In this document: piece by piece, positions 16,465-27,150 of the stretch
Numbering within the stretch: position 1 is the stretch's first letter
Layout: every line of letters begins with the position of its first letter
Program-made: the position numbers and the translations under genes
NCBI GenBank assembly: GCA_002170885.2
Contig: NHHR02000013.1
Location: 10,314-74,313 of the forward strand
Reading direction: 5' to 3'
DNA length: 64,000 nt
From: Rhizobiales bacterium TMED168
GTDB taxonomy: Bacteria; Pseudomonadota; Alphaproteobacteria; MED-G09
The notes under the pieces: generated by a model
Seen by the model: the letters and a program-made list of their open reading frames with translations, nothing else
The model's database searches: none
Told to the model about the DNA's origin: nothing

Positions 16465-19263
16465 ATGAATGATAAAAAAAAACATATATATTTAGTTGAT
16501 GGCTCGACATACATTTTTAGAGCATATCATGCCCTGCCCCCTTTAACTCGAAAATCAGATGGTTTCCCTGTAGGCGCCATTTCTGGTTTTTGTAATATGC
16601 TTGATAAATTAATAAAAGATGAAAAAGAAAAAAATAATTTAACTCATTTATTAGTTATTTTTGACGCCTCTGGTAAAACCTTTAGGAATGATATCTTTCC
16701 AGAATATAAAGCAAATAGATCCAGTCCGCCTGAAGATTTAATTCCTCAATTTCCCGTGATCAGAAAGGCAACTGATGCATTTAACGTTCCGCACGTTGAA
16801 ATGTTAGGTTATGAAGCAGATGATTTAATTGCTAGTTATGCTAAGGCAGCAATAAATCAAGATATGAAAGTCACAATTGTTTCTTCAGATAAAGATCTAA
16901 TGCAACTTGTGAAAAAGAATATCAGTATGCTTGATACGATGAAAAATCGTCTAATAAAAGAAAACGAAGTTTTTGAAAAGTTCGGTGTCAAACCTAATAG
17001 AGTAATTGATGTCCAATCTTTAGCTGGTGACTCAGTAGATAATATCCCTGGTGTTCCAGGAATAGGGATTAAAACAGCGTCACTATTAATTAATGAATAT
17101 GGTGATTTAGATAATCTTTTAGAAAAATCTTCAAATATTAAACAAAATAAAAGACGAGAGAGCTTAATTGAATTTGCTGACCAAGCTAGGCTCAGCAGAG
17201 AGTTAGTTACCTTAAAAGAAGATATAGAGTTACCAATTCCAATTGAAAATATTAAAATTCAATCAGTTGAACCCATCAAACTAATTTCTTTTTTAAAAGG
17301 AATGGAATTTAAAACTTTAACAGAAAAAAAGGCTAGAGAATTTAGTTTAACTTTAGATGAAATAAAAACTGAAAATTTAAAATTAGATTTTAAAAATGAA
17401 AAAGAAAAAAGTATCAATTTAAAGAATGAGATTGATATTAATAAATTTAATTATGAAAAATATTCAGTAGTTCAAGATCTAAAAGAACTAGAAGATTGGA
17501 AAAAGAATATTGATGAAAAAGGTTATGTTGCAGTTGATACTGAGACAGACTCTTTAAATGCTATAGAAGCTAATTTAGTCGGTTTTTCTATGGCTACAGA
17601 TATTAATAATGCGTGCTATATACCTCTTAAGCATGATGATTCAAAGAAGCAAATCAACTTTGAGGATGCCATTTCCATTTTAAAATCTATAGCTGAAGAT
17701 AAAAGCATTACAAAAATTTTTCATAATAAGAAATACGATGCATTAGTCTTAGATAAATATGGAATAAAAGTAAATTCATACGAAGATACTATGTTGATTT
17801 CATACTCCCTGGGCTCTGGAGGAACAAGGCATGGCCTTGATAATCTTGCAAAAAACTATTTATCGCATTCCGCGTTATCATACAAAGATATTGTAGGTAC
17901 AGGTAAAAATCAAAAAAGTTTTAACGAAATAGATATTTATGAAGCTACACGCTATGCTGCAGAGGATGCAGATATTACATTTAGATTATGGAAGCTTTTG
18001 AAGCCCATGTTAGCACTTGAGAAAACTTCTTCAGTTTATGAGGCTATTGAAAGACCTCTGGCAAGTATTATTATGAATATGGAAAAAAATGGTGTTTGCA
18101 TTGACGAGAGTATTTTAAAGAAACTTTCCATAAAATTTGAAAATGATATTAGTAAAATTGAAAATGAATGTTTCAAAATTGTTGGTAATGAATTTAATTT
18201 AGGTTCACCAAAGCAAATAGGCGAAATACTTTTTGATAAATTAAAAATTAAAGGTGGAAAAAAAACTCCTTCTGGAGCATGGTCAACAGATGCTGAAACT
18301 TTAAATTTTTTAGCCTCCTCTGGAAATACTCTCCCAAGACTCCTTCTTGAGTGGAGAGGTCTATCTAAATTAAAATCTACTTATACCGATGCGCTTCCTA
18401 CTTTCGTTAATAAAAAAACTAAAAGAATACACACATCATATTCAATGTCATCAACATCAACAGGAAGGTTATCATCATCAGATCCCAACTTACAAAATAT
18501 TCCAATAAAAAATAGCGAGGGAAGGATGATAAGAAGTGCCTTCATCGCTGATAAAGGTTATTCATTGATTAGTGCAGATTATAGTCAAATTGAGTTAAGA
18601 ATTATTGCGCACATTTCTGATGATCATAATCTAAAAGATGCTTTTAGAAACGATATTGATATTCACTCTTTAACGGCTTCTGAGGTATTTGGTATTCCTC
18701 TAAAAAATATGGATCAAGATACAAGAAGAAAGGCAAAAGCAATTAATTTTGGTATAATTTATGGAATTTCAGCTTTTGGTTTGTCCAATCAACTTGATAT
18801 TTCTAGATCAGAAGCTTCTGATTATATTCGTTCCTATTTTGAAAAATTTCCTTCAATAAAAGATTACATGGAAACCACAAAAGAGTTTGCTAAAGAGAAT
18901 GGATATGTAAAAACACTTTTTGGAAGAAAATGTATTATTGATGAGTCGATAAATAGAGGACCGGGTGGTAAAGCCTTTATGGAAAGAGCTGCTATTAATG
19001 CACCTATTCAAGGTACTGCAGCGGATATAATAAAAAGAGCTATGATAAAAATTCCAAAGTGTTTTGAGAAAGAAAATTTAAAAACAAAAATGATAATGCA
19101 AGTTCATGATGAACTTATTTTTGAAACAAAAGATGGTGAAATTGAAAAAACCCTTGCTATTGTTATTAAAGAAATGTCTGAAGCTCATAGACCTGTAGTA
19201 GACCTATCAGTTGATTTAAAAGTAGAGGCAGCATTTGGAAAAAATTGGGATCAAGCACATTAA
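16465..19263 (+). CDS. polA: DNA polymerase I
   Basis: The 932-aa protein has all three domains. The 5'-3' exonuclease part (YLVDGSTYIFRAYHALPP, GYEADDLIASYA, SSDKDLMQLV, GIKTASLLINEYG) covers about 1-290. The 3'-5' proofreading part keeps its catalytic D-x-E (VAVDTETDSLN), H-x-x-K-YD and YAAEDAD. The polymerase has motif A SADYSQIELRIIAH, motif B RRKAKAINFGIIYGISAFG and motif C QVHDELIF. It repairs gaps and removes primers. It is divergent from the ABC gene and convergent with pckA, 6 nt apart. Confidence 0.97.
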   Translation: MNDKKKHIYLVDGSTYIFRAYHALPPLTRKSDGFPVGAISGFCNMLDKLIKDEKEKNNLTHLLVIFDASGKTFRNDIFPEYKANRSSPPEDLIPQFPVIRKATDAFNVPHVEMLGYEADDLIASYAKAAINQDMKVTIVSSDKDLMQLVKKNISMLDTMKNRLIKENEVFEKFGVKPNRVIDVQSLAGDSVDNIPGVPGIGIKTASLLINEYGDLDNLLEKSSNIKQNKRRESLIEFADQARLSRELVTLKEDIELPIPIENIKIQSVEPIKLISFLKGMEFKTLTEKKAREFSLTLDEIKTENLKLDFKNEKEKSINLKNEIDINKFNYEKYSVVQDLKELEDWKKNIDEKGYVAVDTETDSLNAIEANLVGFSMATDINNACYIPLKHDDSKKQINFEDAISILKSIAEDKSITKIFHNKKYDALVLDKYGIKVNSYEDTMLISYSLGSGGTRHGLDNLAKNYLSHSALSYKDIVGTGKNQKSFNEIDIYEATRYAAEDADITFRLWKLLKPMLALEKTSSVYEAIERPLASIIMNMEKNGVCIDESILKKLSIKFENDISKIENECFKIVGNEFNLGSPKQIGEILFDKLKIKGGKKTPSGAWSTDAETLNFLASSGNTLPRLLLEWRGLSKLKSTYTDALPTFVNKKTKRIHTSYSMSSTSTGRLSSSDPNLQNIPIKNSEGRMIRSAFIADKGYSLISADYSQIELRIIAHISDDHNLKDAFRNDIDIHSLTASEVFGIPLKNMDQDTRRKAKAINFGIIYGISAFGLSNQLDISRSEASDYIRSYFEKFPSIKDYMETTKEFAKENGYVKTLFGRKCIIDESINRGPGGKAFMERAAINAPIQGTAADIIKRAMIKIPKCFEKENLKTKMIMQVHDELIFETKDGEIEKTLAIVIKEMSEAHRPVVDLSVDLKVEAAFGKNWDQAH

Positions 19264-19269
19264 AGGTAT

Positions 19270-20874
19270 TTAAGGTATCTTCGGTGCTGCTTCTAAAATA
19301 TCGTGGTCAACATGGTCCCTAAAAGAAGAAAAATTTTCTGAAAACATTTGAACTAATTTCTTAGCTTGTGAATCATAGTTTTCACAATTTTTCCATGTAT
19401 TTCTTGGAACAAGTATATTTTCATCAACATCTTTAACATATAGAGGTACTTGAAAGCCAAAAAAATCATCTATACGCATTTCTGAGTTATTTAGAGTGCC
19501 ATCAAGTGCAGCTGTTAATAATGCCCTCGTAGCTTTAATAGGCATTCTGCTTCCATCACCAACTGGTCCTCCTGACCATCCTGTATTAACTAGCCAGCAA
19601 TTTACATCATATTTAAAAATAAGGTCTTTTAATAAATTACCATATTCAGATGGATGTCTTGGCATAAAAGGTGCCCCAAAGCAGGCTGAAAAAGTGGCTT
19701 CGGGTTCATCAACACCTTTCTCTGTGCCAGCTACCTTAGCTGTATAACCAGATAAAAAATGATACATTGTTTGGGATGCTGATAATTTTGCAATCGGAGG
19801 TAAAACTCCAAAAGCATCGCAAGTTAAAAGAATTATATTTTTTGGAATAGGTCCTCTCCCAGTTTCACTAGAATTGGGTATAAAAGATAGAGGATAGGCA
19901 CCTCGAGTATTCTCCGCCAAACTATCATCATTTAGATCTAGTTCACCTGTCTTTTCATCCATGACAACATTCTCAAGAATCGTCCCTTTTTGCTTTGTAG
20001 TTTCATAAATTTCTGGTTCAGCTTCTTTTGATAATCTAATCATTTTAGCGTAACAACCACCTTCAAAATTAAAAACTCCATTTTCAGACCATCCATGCTC
20101 ATCATCACCAATTAAGGTTCTATTGGGATCAGCGGAAAGTGTAGTCTTACCTGTCCCAGATAAACCAAAAAAGATAGCTGAATCATTTTCAGAACCAACA
20201 TTAACAGAACAATGCATTGGCATTACATTTTTAGGAGGAAGAAGAAAATTTAACATTGTAAAAACTGATTTTTTAATTTCACCTGCATATGAAGTCCCAG
20301 CAATAAGTACAATTTTCTTATCAAAATTTACAGCAATTATTGTTTCGGATCTTGATCCATGCCTTTCAGGGTTAGCCTTGAAGCTAGGAATATCTATAAT
20401 TATAAATTCAGGATCAAAATTATGTTTTTCTTCATCCTTCACTGTTATCAATAGGTTTTGTATAAATAGTGAATGCCAGGCATATTCTGTATAAACTCTG
20501 GTAGGTAATCTGTATTGATGGTCTGCACCGCCAAAAAGATCTTGAATAAACAAATCTTTATCTTCTGAGAATTTAATCATATCATTATACAAGGTATCAA
20601 AATTATCCTCAGACATTTCTTTGGTATTATCCCACCATATTGAATCCTTATTTTTTGATTCCTTTACAACAAATTTGTCCTGTGCAGATCTTCCCGTATG
20701 GATACCTGTTTTTACAACAATTGCTCCATCCTTGGATAATTTACCTTCACCTCTATCAAGAATAATTTTGTAAATCTCTTCCTGTCCTAAATTCCAGAAA
20801 ACATTACCCAAAGATGAAAACCCCTGCGCTTCAGGTCCAGACATAGAAAATTTGTCCCCTAATTCGTTCACCAT
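19270..20874 (-). CDS. pckA: phosphoenolpyruvate carboxykinase (ATP)
   Basis: The enzyme converts oxaloacetate and ATP to PEP and CO2, the entry step of gluconeogenesis. Motifs are the kinase-1a P-loop [11 protein letters not shown], the metal-binding block [19 protein letters not shown] and the upstream MHCSVNVG. At 534 aa it has the usual length. It is divergent from chvI over a 115-bp gap that holds inverted repeats ATTGT/ACAAT (20919-20930) and GTTAA/TTAAC (20960-20973). This adjacency to chvI-chvG is typical of alphaproteobacteria. Confidence 0.97.
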   Translation of the reverse strand: MVNELGDKFSMSGPEAQGFSSLGNVFWNLGQEEIYKIILDRGEGKLSKDGAIVVKTGIHTGRSAQDKFVVKESKNKDSIWWDNTKEMSEDNFDTLYNDMIKFSEDKDLFIQDLFGGADHQYRLPTRVYTEYAWHSLFIQNLLITVKDEEKHNFDPEFIIIDIPSFKANPERHGSRSETIIAVNFDKKIVLIAGTSYAGEIKKSVFTMLNFLLPPKNVMPMHCSVNVGSENDSAIFFGLSGTGKTTLSADPNRTLIGDDEHGWSENGVFNFEGGCYAKMIRLSKEAEPEIYETTKQKGTILENVVMDEKTGELDLNDDSLAENTRGAYPLSFIPNSSETGRGPIPKNIILLTCDAFGVLPPIAKLSASQTMYHFLSGYTAKVAGTEKGVDEPEATFSACFGAPFMPRHPSEYGNLLKDLIFKYDVNCWLVNTGWSGGPVGDGSRMPIKATRALLTAALDGTLNNSEMRIDDFFGFQVPLYVKDVDENILVPRNTWKNCENYDSQAKKLVQMFSENFSSFRDHVDHDILEAAPKIP

Positions 20875-20989
20875 TTACCTCACCAGATCAAAAAATTAAT
20901 TCACACTTATATAAGAATATTGTCAACAATTAATTCTAGGTATTGTATAGTTTAAAAAAGTTAATTAGTTAACTTAAAAAGGGATAAAA

Positions 20990-21682
20990 ATGACTAATAT
21001 TTGTTTAATTGATGATGACCAAAATATACTTGCCTCTCTTAGCCTTACATTAAAGTCAGAGGGCTATAATATAAAAACCTTTTCAGATGGTTTGTCAGGG
21101 CTAACATCTCTTCAAAAGGATAGATATGATATTGCAATATTAGATATAAAGATGCCTAGATTAGACGGCCTTGAAGTTCTTCAAGAACTTAGACAAACAT
21201 CTAACCTTCCTGTAGTTTTCTTGACATCAAAGGATGAGGAAATAGATCAGCTCCTGGGTTTAAAAATGGGTGCTGATGATTATATTACAAAACCATTTTC
21301 TCAAAAGTTACTTCTTGAAAGAGTAAAAACTATTCTTAGAAGATCTCAAGCAAATCTATCTAATGAAAATGTAAATAAAGATGTTATAAAAAGAGGAAAA
21401 TTAGCTCTTAATATGAATAGATATGAATGTTTTTGGGGTGATATACAATTAAGACTTACTGTAACAGAATTCCTTTTATTAGAGTGTCTAGCATCTAGAC
21501 CAGGTCATGTAAAAAGTAGAGATCAACTTATGTCCTCAGCATATGATGATAATATTTATGTTGATGATAGAACTATAGATAGCCATATAAAAAGATTAAG
21601 AAAAAAATTTAAAAGCATTGATAAAAAGTTTAAATCGATTGAAACACTTTACGGTGTTGGATATCGTTACATCATTGAATAA
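20990..21682 (+). CDS. chvI: response regulator ChvI, OmpR family
   Basis: The 230-aa protein has a receiver domain with DDDQN, the phosphoacceptor in [12 protein letters not shown] (about D53), the T of FLTSKDEE and the K of YITKPFS, then a winged-helix output domain ending YGVGYRYI. ChvI with ChvG responds to acid and envelope stress and controls envelope and metabolic genes in alphaproteobacteria. The stop TAA shares one A with the chvG ATG, so translation is coupled. Its place opposite pckA supports the name over other OmpR-type regulators. Confidence 0.9.
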   Translation: MTNICLIDDDQNILASLSLTLKSEGYNIKTFSDGLSGLTSLQKDRYDIAILDIKMPRLDGLEVLQELRQTSNLPVVFLTSKDEEIDQLLGLKMGADDYITKPFSQKLLLERVKTILRRSQANLSNENVNKDVIKRGKLALNMNRYECFWGDIQLRLTVTEFLLLECLASRPGHVKSRDQLMSSAYDDNIYVDDRTIDSHIKRLRKKFKSIDKKFKSIETLYGVGYRYIIE

Positions 21683-23196
21683 TGTTAAGTTTTATAAAAA
21701 TAGAATCATTAGGCTCAAGAATTATAGCCATTAATTTAATTGGTCTTATTTTGCTTGGTTTAGGTTTTTTATTTGTTGATAAATCTCAAAATAATTTAAT
21801 TGAGGCTAGAAAAGAGGCGCTAATTCTTCAGGCAAATCTTATAGCCTTTTCTTTTACTCTTAATGCGCAATCAGTTAATCAAGAGGTAAACAATATAGAT
21901 AACCTTTTTTTAAGCAAAAACTGGACCTCTACAAAGATAGCTAGGACGCAAATTTTTAATGATAGTCTTCAAAAAATATTTGACTCAAAAGACTTTCAAA
22001 AAGAAATTATTCAAGAAAAAGATACTGGACAAAAAAGTTTTTCACACCTTTTCAAAGGATTCCAAAGTTTATTTGATAGAGACGCACCTATACTTCCTGA
22101 AGAAGGTTATTCAGTAAATGATATCGAAGAGTCCTTTAAAGGAGTAACAACTGCAAATGAATATAAATTAAAAAATGGCGGTATAACTGTTCATGTAAGT
22201 ATCCCTCTAAAAAGAAATAATCTAAAAAAGGAAGTTTTATTGTTATCAACAAATGAAGGTGACATTGGCAGAATAATAAAAGAGGAAAGACAAAGATTCT
22301 TTAGGGCTTTTTTACTTGCCTTATCAGTAAGTTTATTTCTATCAATTTCACTTTCAGGAACTATTGCTCGCCCAATCAATAGGTTAGCTAAAGCAGCAAA
22401 GGGAGTATCAGATGCAGGAATTGGCGAAATACCTGCAATGGATAATAGAAAGGATGAAATAGGGGTTTTAGCAAAATCTGTTAGGAGAATGACTGGTGCG
22501 CTTCAAGATAGAGTTAAATCCGTTGAAGCATTTGCAGCAGATGTTGCTCACGAACTTAAGAATCCATTAACATCGTTGCAAAGTGCAATTGAAACACTGC
22601 AAATTTCTAATGAAGAAGCAGAGAGAAAGCAACTTACAAAAATAGCTTTTAAGGACTTAAAAAGACTTGATAGATTAATTTCAGATATTTCTTCTTCTTC
22701 AAGGCTTGAGGTTGAGTTAGCAAAAGGTGAGTTTGAAAAAATTGATATAAGAGATGTTCTCAATTCAGTCATTGAAGTTACAAATACAAATATTTCAAAA
22801 AAACTCAAAATTAATATTGAACTAAATCTTCCAAAGGAAAAAATTGAAGTTCTTGGTATTGGAGATCGTATTGCTCAAGTATTTTATAATTTAATAGATA
22901 ATGCATTATCATTTTCTAAACCCGAATCCTCTATTAAAATTAATGCATGGACAACTAAAAGTGAGGCAATAATTGAAGTAAAAGATCAAGGACCCGGTAT
23001 ACCTAAAGAAAATCTGAGTAAAATTTTTGAAAGATTTTATACTTATCGTCCAAATGAGAAAAGTTTTGGAAATAATTCAGGTTTAGGGCTATCAATATGC
23101 AGACAAATAATAAAATCGTTAAATGGAACAATTATTGCTACCAATAGAGCAAAAGGTGGTGCTACATTCACCATCATTCTTCCTCTGCAAGGATAA
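21682..23196 (+). CDS. chvG: sensor histidine kinase ChvG
   Basis: The 504-aa kinase has two transmembrane segments (about 14-32 and 206-225) around a periplasmic domain of some 170 residues, then HAMP (ARPINRLAKAAKGVSD), the H-box DVAHELKNPLTSLQSAIETL, the N-box YNLIDNALSFS, DQGPGIP and GLGLSICRQI. The periplasmic part carries the FRDAPILPEEGY-like block seen here as DRDAPILPEEGY. The gene overlaps chvI by 1 nt. In most relatives hprK follows; here the next gene is the EIIA-Man protein, 37 nt away. Confidence 0.9.
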   Translation: MLSFIKIESLGSRIIAINLIGLILLGLGFLFVDKSQNNLIEARKEALILQANLIAFSFTLNAQSVNQEVNNIDNLFLSKNWTSTKIARTQIFNDSLQKIFDSKDFQKEIIQEKDTGQKSFSHLFKGFQSLFDRDAPILPEEGYSVNDIEESFKGVTTANEYKLKNGGITVHVSIPLKRNNLKKEVLLLSTNEGDIGRIIKEERQRFFRAFLLALSVSLFLSISLSGTIARPINRLAKAAKGVSDAGIGEIPAMDNRKDEIGVLAKSVRRMTGALQDRVKSVEAFAADVAHELKNPLTSLQSAIETLQISNEEAERKQLTKIAFKDLKRLDRLISDISSSSRLEVELAKGEFEKIDIRDVLNSVIEVTNTNISKKLKINIELNLPKEKIEVLGIGDRIAQVFYNLIDNALSFSKPESSIKINAWTTKSEAIIEVKDQGPGIPKENLSKIFERFYTYRPNEKSFGNNSGLGLSICRQIIKSLNGTIIATNRAKGGATFTIILPLQG

Positions 23197-23233
23197 TTAT
23201 TTTATTTAACAGTAAAATTAAGGAAATTTAGTA

Positions 23234-23644
23234 ATGATTGGCTTAATAATTATAACTCATGGTAATTTAGCTTTAGAACTTAAATCAGCTATGGAGCATA
23301 TTATTGGAAGCCAAGCAGATATTGAAATTTTTTGTATCAATCCAGATGATGATATCGACATCCAAAAAAATAATATTCAGAATACAATTAAAGAAATTAA
23401 TAAAGGAAATGGTATTATAATGTTAACTGATATGTTTGGAGGCACTCCATCAAATTTAGCCTTAGGTTTTCTTGAACCAGGTAAGATAGAGGTTTTATCC
23501 GGTGTTAATTTACCTATGCTAATAAAAATTGGTCAACTTAGAGATAATACAAATCTTTTAGAGGTTGTAAAAGAAGGAAAAATTGCCGCACAAAAATATA
23601 TATCCATTGCGAGTGAAATTTTATCAGAAAGTGATGAAAGCTAA
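23234..23644 (+). CDS. PTS system mannose-type EIIA domain protein, orphan
   Basis: The 136-aa single-domain protein has the active-site histidine at H9 (IIITHGNLALEL) and the family block MLTDMFGGTPSNLA. In alphaproteobacteria such EIIA-Man proteins belong to an incomplete, regulatory PTS (PtsP-HPr-EIIA) that senses nitrogen/carbon state and works with ChvG/HprK. Here neither hprK nor the HPr gene, usually on either side, is present, and the gaps (37 and 97 nt) are too small for them. The phosphate donor must be encoded elsewhere if it exists. Confidence 0.9.
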   Translation: MIGLIIITHGNLALELKSAMEHIIGSQADIEIFCINPDDDIDIQKNNIQNTIKEINKGNGIIMLTDMFGGTPSNLALGFLEPGKIEVLSGVNLPMLIKIGQLRDNTNLLEVVKEGKIAAQKYISIASEILSESDES

Positions 23645-23681
23645 TAATAAAACAAACATTTCCATACTTACTTATTTTTCG

Positions 23682-23693
23682 TGAAATATTTCA
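23682..23693. promoter_or_regulatory. 12-bp palindrome upstream of ahcY
   Basis: TGAAATATTTCA is a perfect palindrome 48 nt before the ahcY start, in the only leader-sized gap of this cluster. It could be an operator; AT-rich composition raises the chance rate. Confidence 0.3.
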
Positions 23694-23717
23694 ATTTTCA
23701 ATATATATAGTTATTAA

Positions 23718-25034
<1,317 letters not shown>

Positions 25035-25040
25035 TAAAAA

Positions 25041-25361
25041 TTATTGTTGAGATTCAGGTAACTTTAATATTATACCATCCAAATCTTTGGTAACTGAAAT
25101 TTGACATGACAGTCTTGAGTCATCACTCTTATGTTCATGAAAATCAATCATTGATTCCTCTTCTTCACTCATTGAGTCAATTTTTTCTTTCCAGACAGAG
25201 TCAACAAAAACCATGCATGTTGCACAAGCGCAACCTCCTCCACAATCAGCGTCAATACCGGGAATAGAGTTTGAAACAGCACCTTCCATGATGGATAAAC
25301 CTTCATCAACATCTACTGTATGTTCACTACCATTACTTTCTATGTAAGTTATTTTTACCAA
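25041..25361 (-). CDS. [2Fe-2S] ferredoxin
   Basis: The 106-aa ferredoxin has cluster cysteines C40, C46, C49 (DADCGGGCACATCMVF) and C86 (RLSCQISV), the C-x5-C-x2-C...C pattern of the adrenodoxin/putidaredoxin group. It transfers electrons from the reductase encoded 16 nt upstream to a terminal enzyme, commonly a P450 or other oxygenase; none is next to it. It is convergent with ahcY. Confidence 0.92.
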   Translation of the reverse strand: MVKITYIESNGSEHTVDVDEGLSIMEGAVSNSIPGIDADCGGGCACATCMVFVDSVWKEKIDSMSEEEESMIDFHEHKSDDSRLSCQISVTKDLDGIILKLPESQQ

Positions 25362-25377
25362 AATTTATCTCCACTTT

Positions 25378-26604
25378 TTATAATACAACTTCTTTTATTG
25401 GAATTTCTTTATTTTGCAACCTATCAAAATCAATTTTTATTTTTTCTGATATAAATCTCCTAGACATCATATGTTCTTGAGCTGAATTTACACAATCAGA
25501 AGCAATCATTAAGCCAGATTTAAAATAAAATACGGAGAATTTATTTTCAACTATATTGCCTCTAATTATATAATTATCATATTCACTATTTAATCCAGCG
25601 ATTTGAAGCTTGAGATCATATTGGTCAGACCAGAACCAAGGAATTTGATTATAAGCTACTTTTTCACCAACTATTGATGATGCAACTGTTTTTCCTTGTT
25701 CAATTGCATTATGTACTGACTCTAGTCGAATATTTTTACCATAAAAATCACTTGGATGAAGAGTACAGTCGCCAGCAGAATAAATATAATCGTCAGACGT
25801 TTTACAAAATTCGTCTACTATAATTCCATTATCTACGCTTATTCCAGATTCTTCAGCCAAAGACTGACATGGCATAACACCTATTCCAACTAAAACTAAA
25901 TCAGCCTCAATATTTCCAGAGGATGTTTCAACGGAAGAAACCCTATTCTTTCCATTTACTCCCTTGACTGAAGTATTTGTCATAATCTTAACACCTTTTG
26001 ACTCATGGAAAGAATGATAAAAAGATGAAATAATTGGGCTAGTAACTCTTTCAAGAATTCTTGGCGCCATTTCGATAACTGTAACATCTAAGCCCAAGGT
26101 TTTTGAAACAGCAGCAACCTCTAATCCTATATAGCCACCACCAATAATTACCATATTTTTTGAATCTTTGAGTGAGGACTTGATCATTTCAACATCTGCA
26201 ATTGATCTTAAATAATGTAAACCACCCAATTTAGGATTATCCAATGGTATAAGTCTTGGTTGAGTTCCTGTTGCGATGATTAAATTATCATAGCTAATCT
26301 TTTTATGAGTTTTGTCTTTTAAAAAAACTAATTGGGAATTTTTTCTATCAATCTCTTCAACGCAGGAAGCCAAAGATATATTAATATTATGTTCATCATA
26401 AAATTTTTCAGGCTTTAAATACAATCTTTCTGCAGCAAGCTCACCGGATAAATATTTTTTAGACAATGGTGGTCTTTGATATGGAAGGTAAGACTCTGAG
26501 GATATAATATTGATATCACCATTAAATTTTTTCTGCCTCAAAGAGGCTGCAACCTGACTAGAGGCTTGTCCACCACCAATAACTACTATTTTTTTTTCAC
26601 TCAT
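25378..26604 (-). CDS. FAD-dependent ferredoxin reductase (putidaredoxin reductase type)
   Basis: The 408-aa flavoprotein has the FAD motif VVIGGGQASSQVAASLR, the conserved YLPYQRPPLSKKYL, the NAD(P)-binding VIIGGGYIGLEVAAV, and IYSAGDCT near the C-terminus, followed by ESVHNAIEQGKTVA. This is the pattern of reductases for [2Fe-2S] ferredoxins in oxygenase systems. It sits directly upstream of such a ferredoxin in one operon. NADH rather than NADPH use is typical for the group but not shown here. Confidence 0.9.
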   Translation of the reverse strand: MSEKKIVVIGGGQASSQVAASLRQKKFNGDINIISSESYLPYQRPPLSKKYLSGELAAERLYLKPEKFYDEHNINISLASCVEEIDRKNSQLVFLKDKTHKKISYDNLIIATGTQPRLIPLDNPKLGGLHYLRSIADVEMIKSSLKDSKNMVIIGGGYIGLEVAAVSKTLGLDVTVIEMAPRILERVTSPIISSFYHSFHESKGVKIMTNTSVKGVNGKNRVSSVETSSGNIEADLVLVGIGVMPCQSLAEESGISVDNGIIVDEFCKTSDDYIYSAGDCTLHPSDFYGKNIRLESVHNAIEQGKTVASSIVGEKVAYNQIPWFWSDQYDLKLQIAGLNSEYDNYIIRGNIVENKFSVFYFKSGLMIASDCVNSAQEHMMSRRFISEKIKIDFDRLQNKEIPIKEVVL

Positions 26605-26679
26605 TTTAGAATCATCAAAAAAGCTTATAATGTTTAAATTATTATTAATATGTTTTAAATATAAATGTTAGTTTAATAA

Positions 26680-27150
26680 ATGTCAGAATTAATTGTAAAT
26701 CTACATACTGAAAAAGCAACAAATCAGTTTGGTAAAATAATATCAAAATTAATTAAAGTAGGAGATATTATTTTTTTATCAGGTGAAATGGGATCAGGTA
26801 AGACATTTCTTGCTAGGTCAATTATAACTAGCCTTCTTAAAGAAGAAATAGAAATTCCTTCACCAACATTTACTATAATACAAGAATATGAGTGTAAGGA
26901 ATTTACAATTGCTCATGCAGATCTTTATCGTATCAAAAATAAAAATGAATTAGAAGCTCTAGGAATAGACGAAATATTAGAAAAAGGATCAATTTTAATA
27001 GAGTGGCCAGAAAAACTTAAGAATATATACGAAAATGATACATTAGAAATAAAGTTTTTAGAAATAAAAGACAAGAAATCTCTTAGCCTTGTAAATATAA
27101 AAGGTTGGAAAAAAAGAATTGAAATATTAAAGAGTAAAAAGTATGGATGA
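26680..27150 (+). CDS. tsaE: tRNA threonylcarbamoyladenosine synthesis ATPase TsaE
   Basis: The 156-aa P-loop protein has GEMGSGKTFLARSI (Walker A), SPTFTIIQEYE and HADLYRIKN, the standard TsaE blocks. With TsaB, TsaC and TsaD it makes the t6A modification at position 37 of ANN-decoding tRNAs. It overlaps the next gene by 8 nt. In relatives it starts an operon ending with addB-addA-trxA. Confidence 0.93.
   Translation: MSELIVNLHTEKATNQFGKIISKLIKVGDIIFLSGEMGSGKTFLARSIITSLLKEEIEIPSPTFTIIQEYECKEFTIAHADLYRIKNKNELEALGIDEILEKGSILIEWPEKLKNIYENDTLEIKFLEIKDKKSLSLVNIKGWKKRIEILKSKKYG

Noticed and set aside
20919..20973. Inverted repeats between pckA and chvI as ChvI binding sites
   Set aside because: Arms are only 5 bp and do not resemble the direct-repeat motif described for ChvI; kept only as a remark in the pckA entry.
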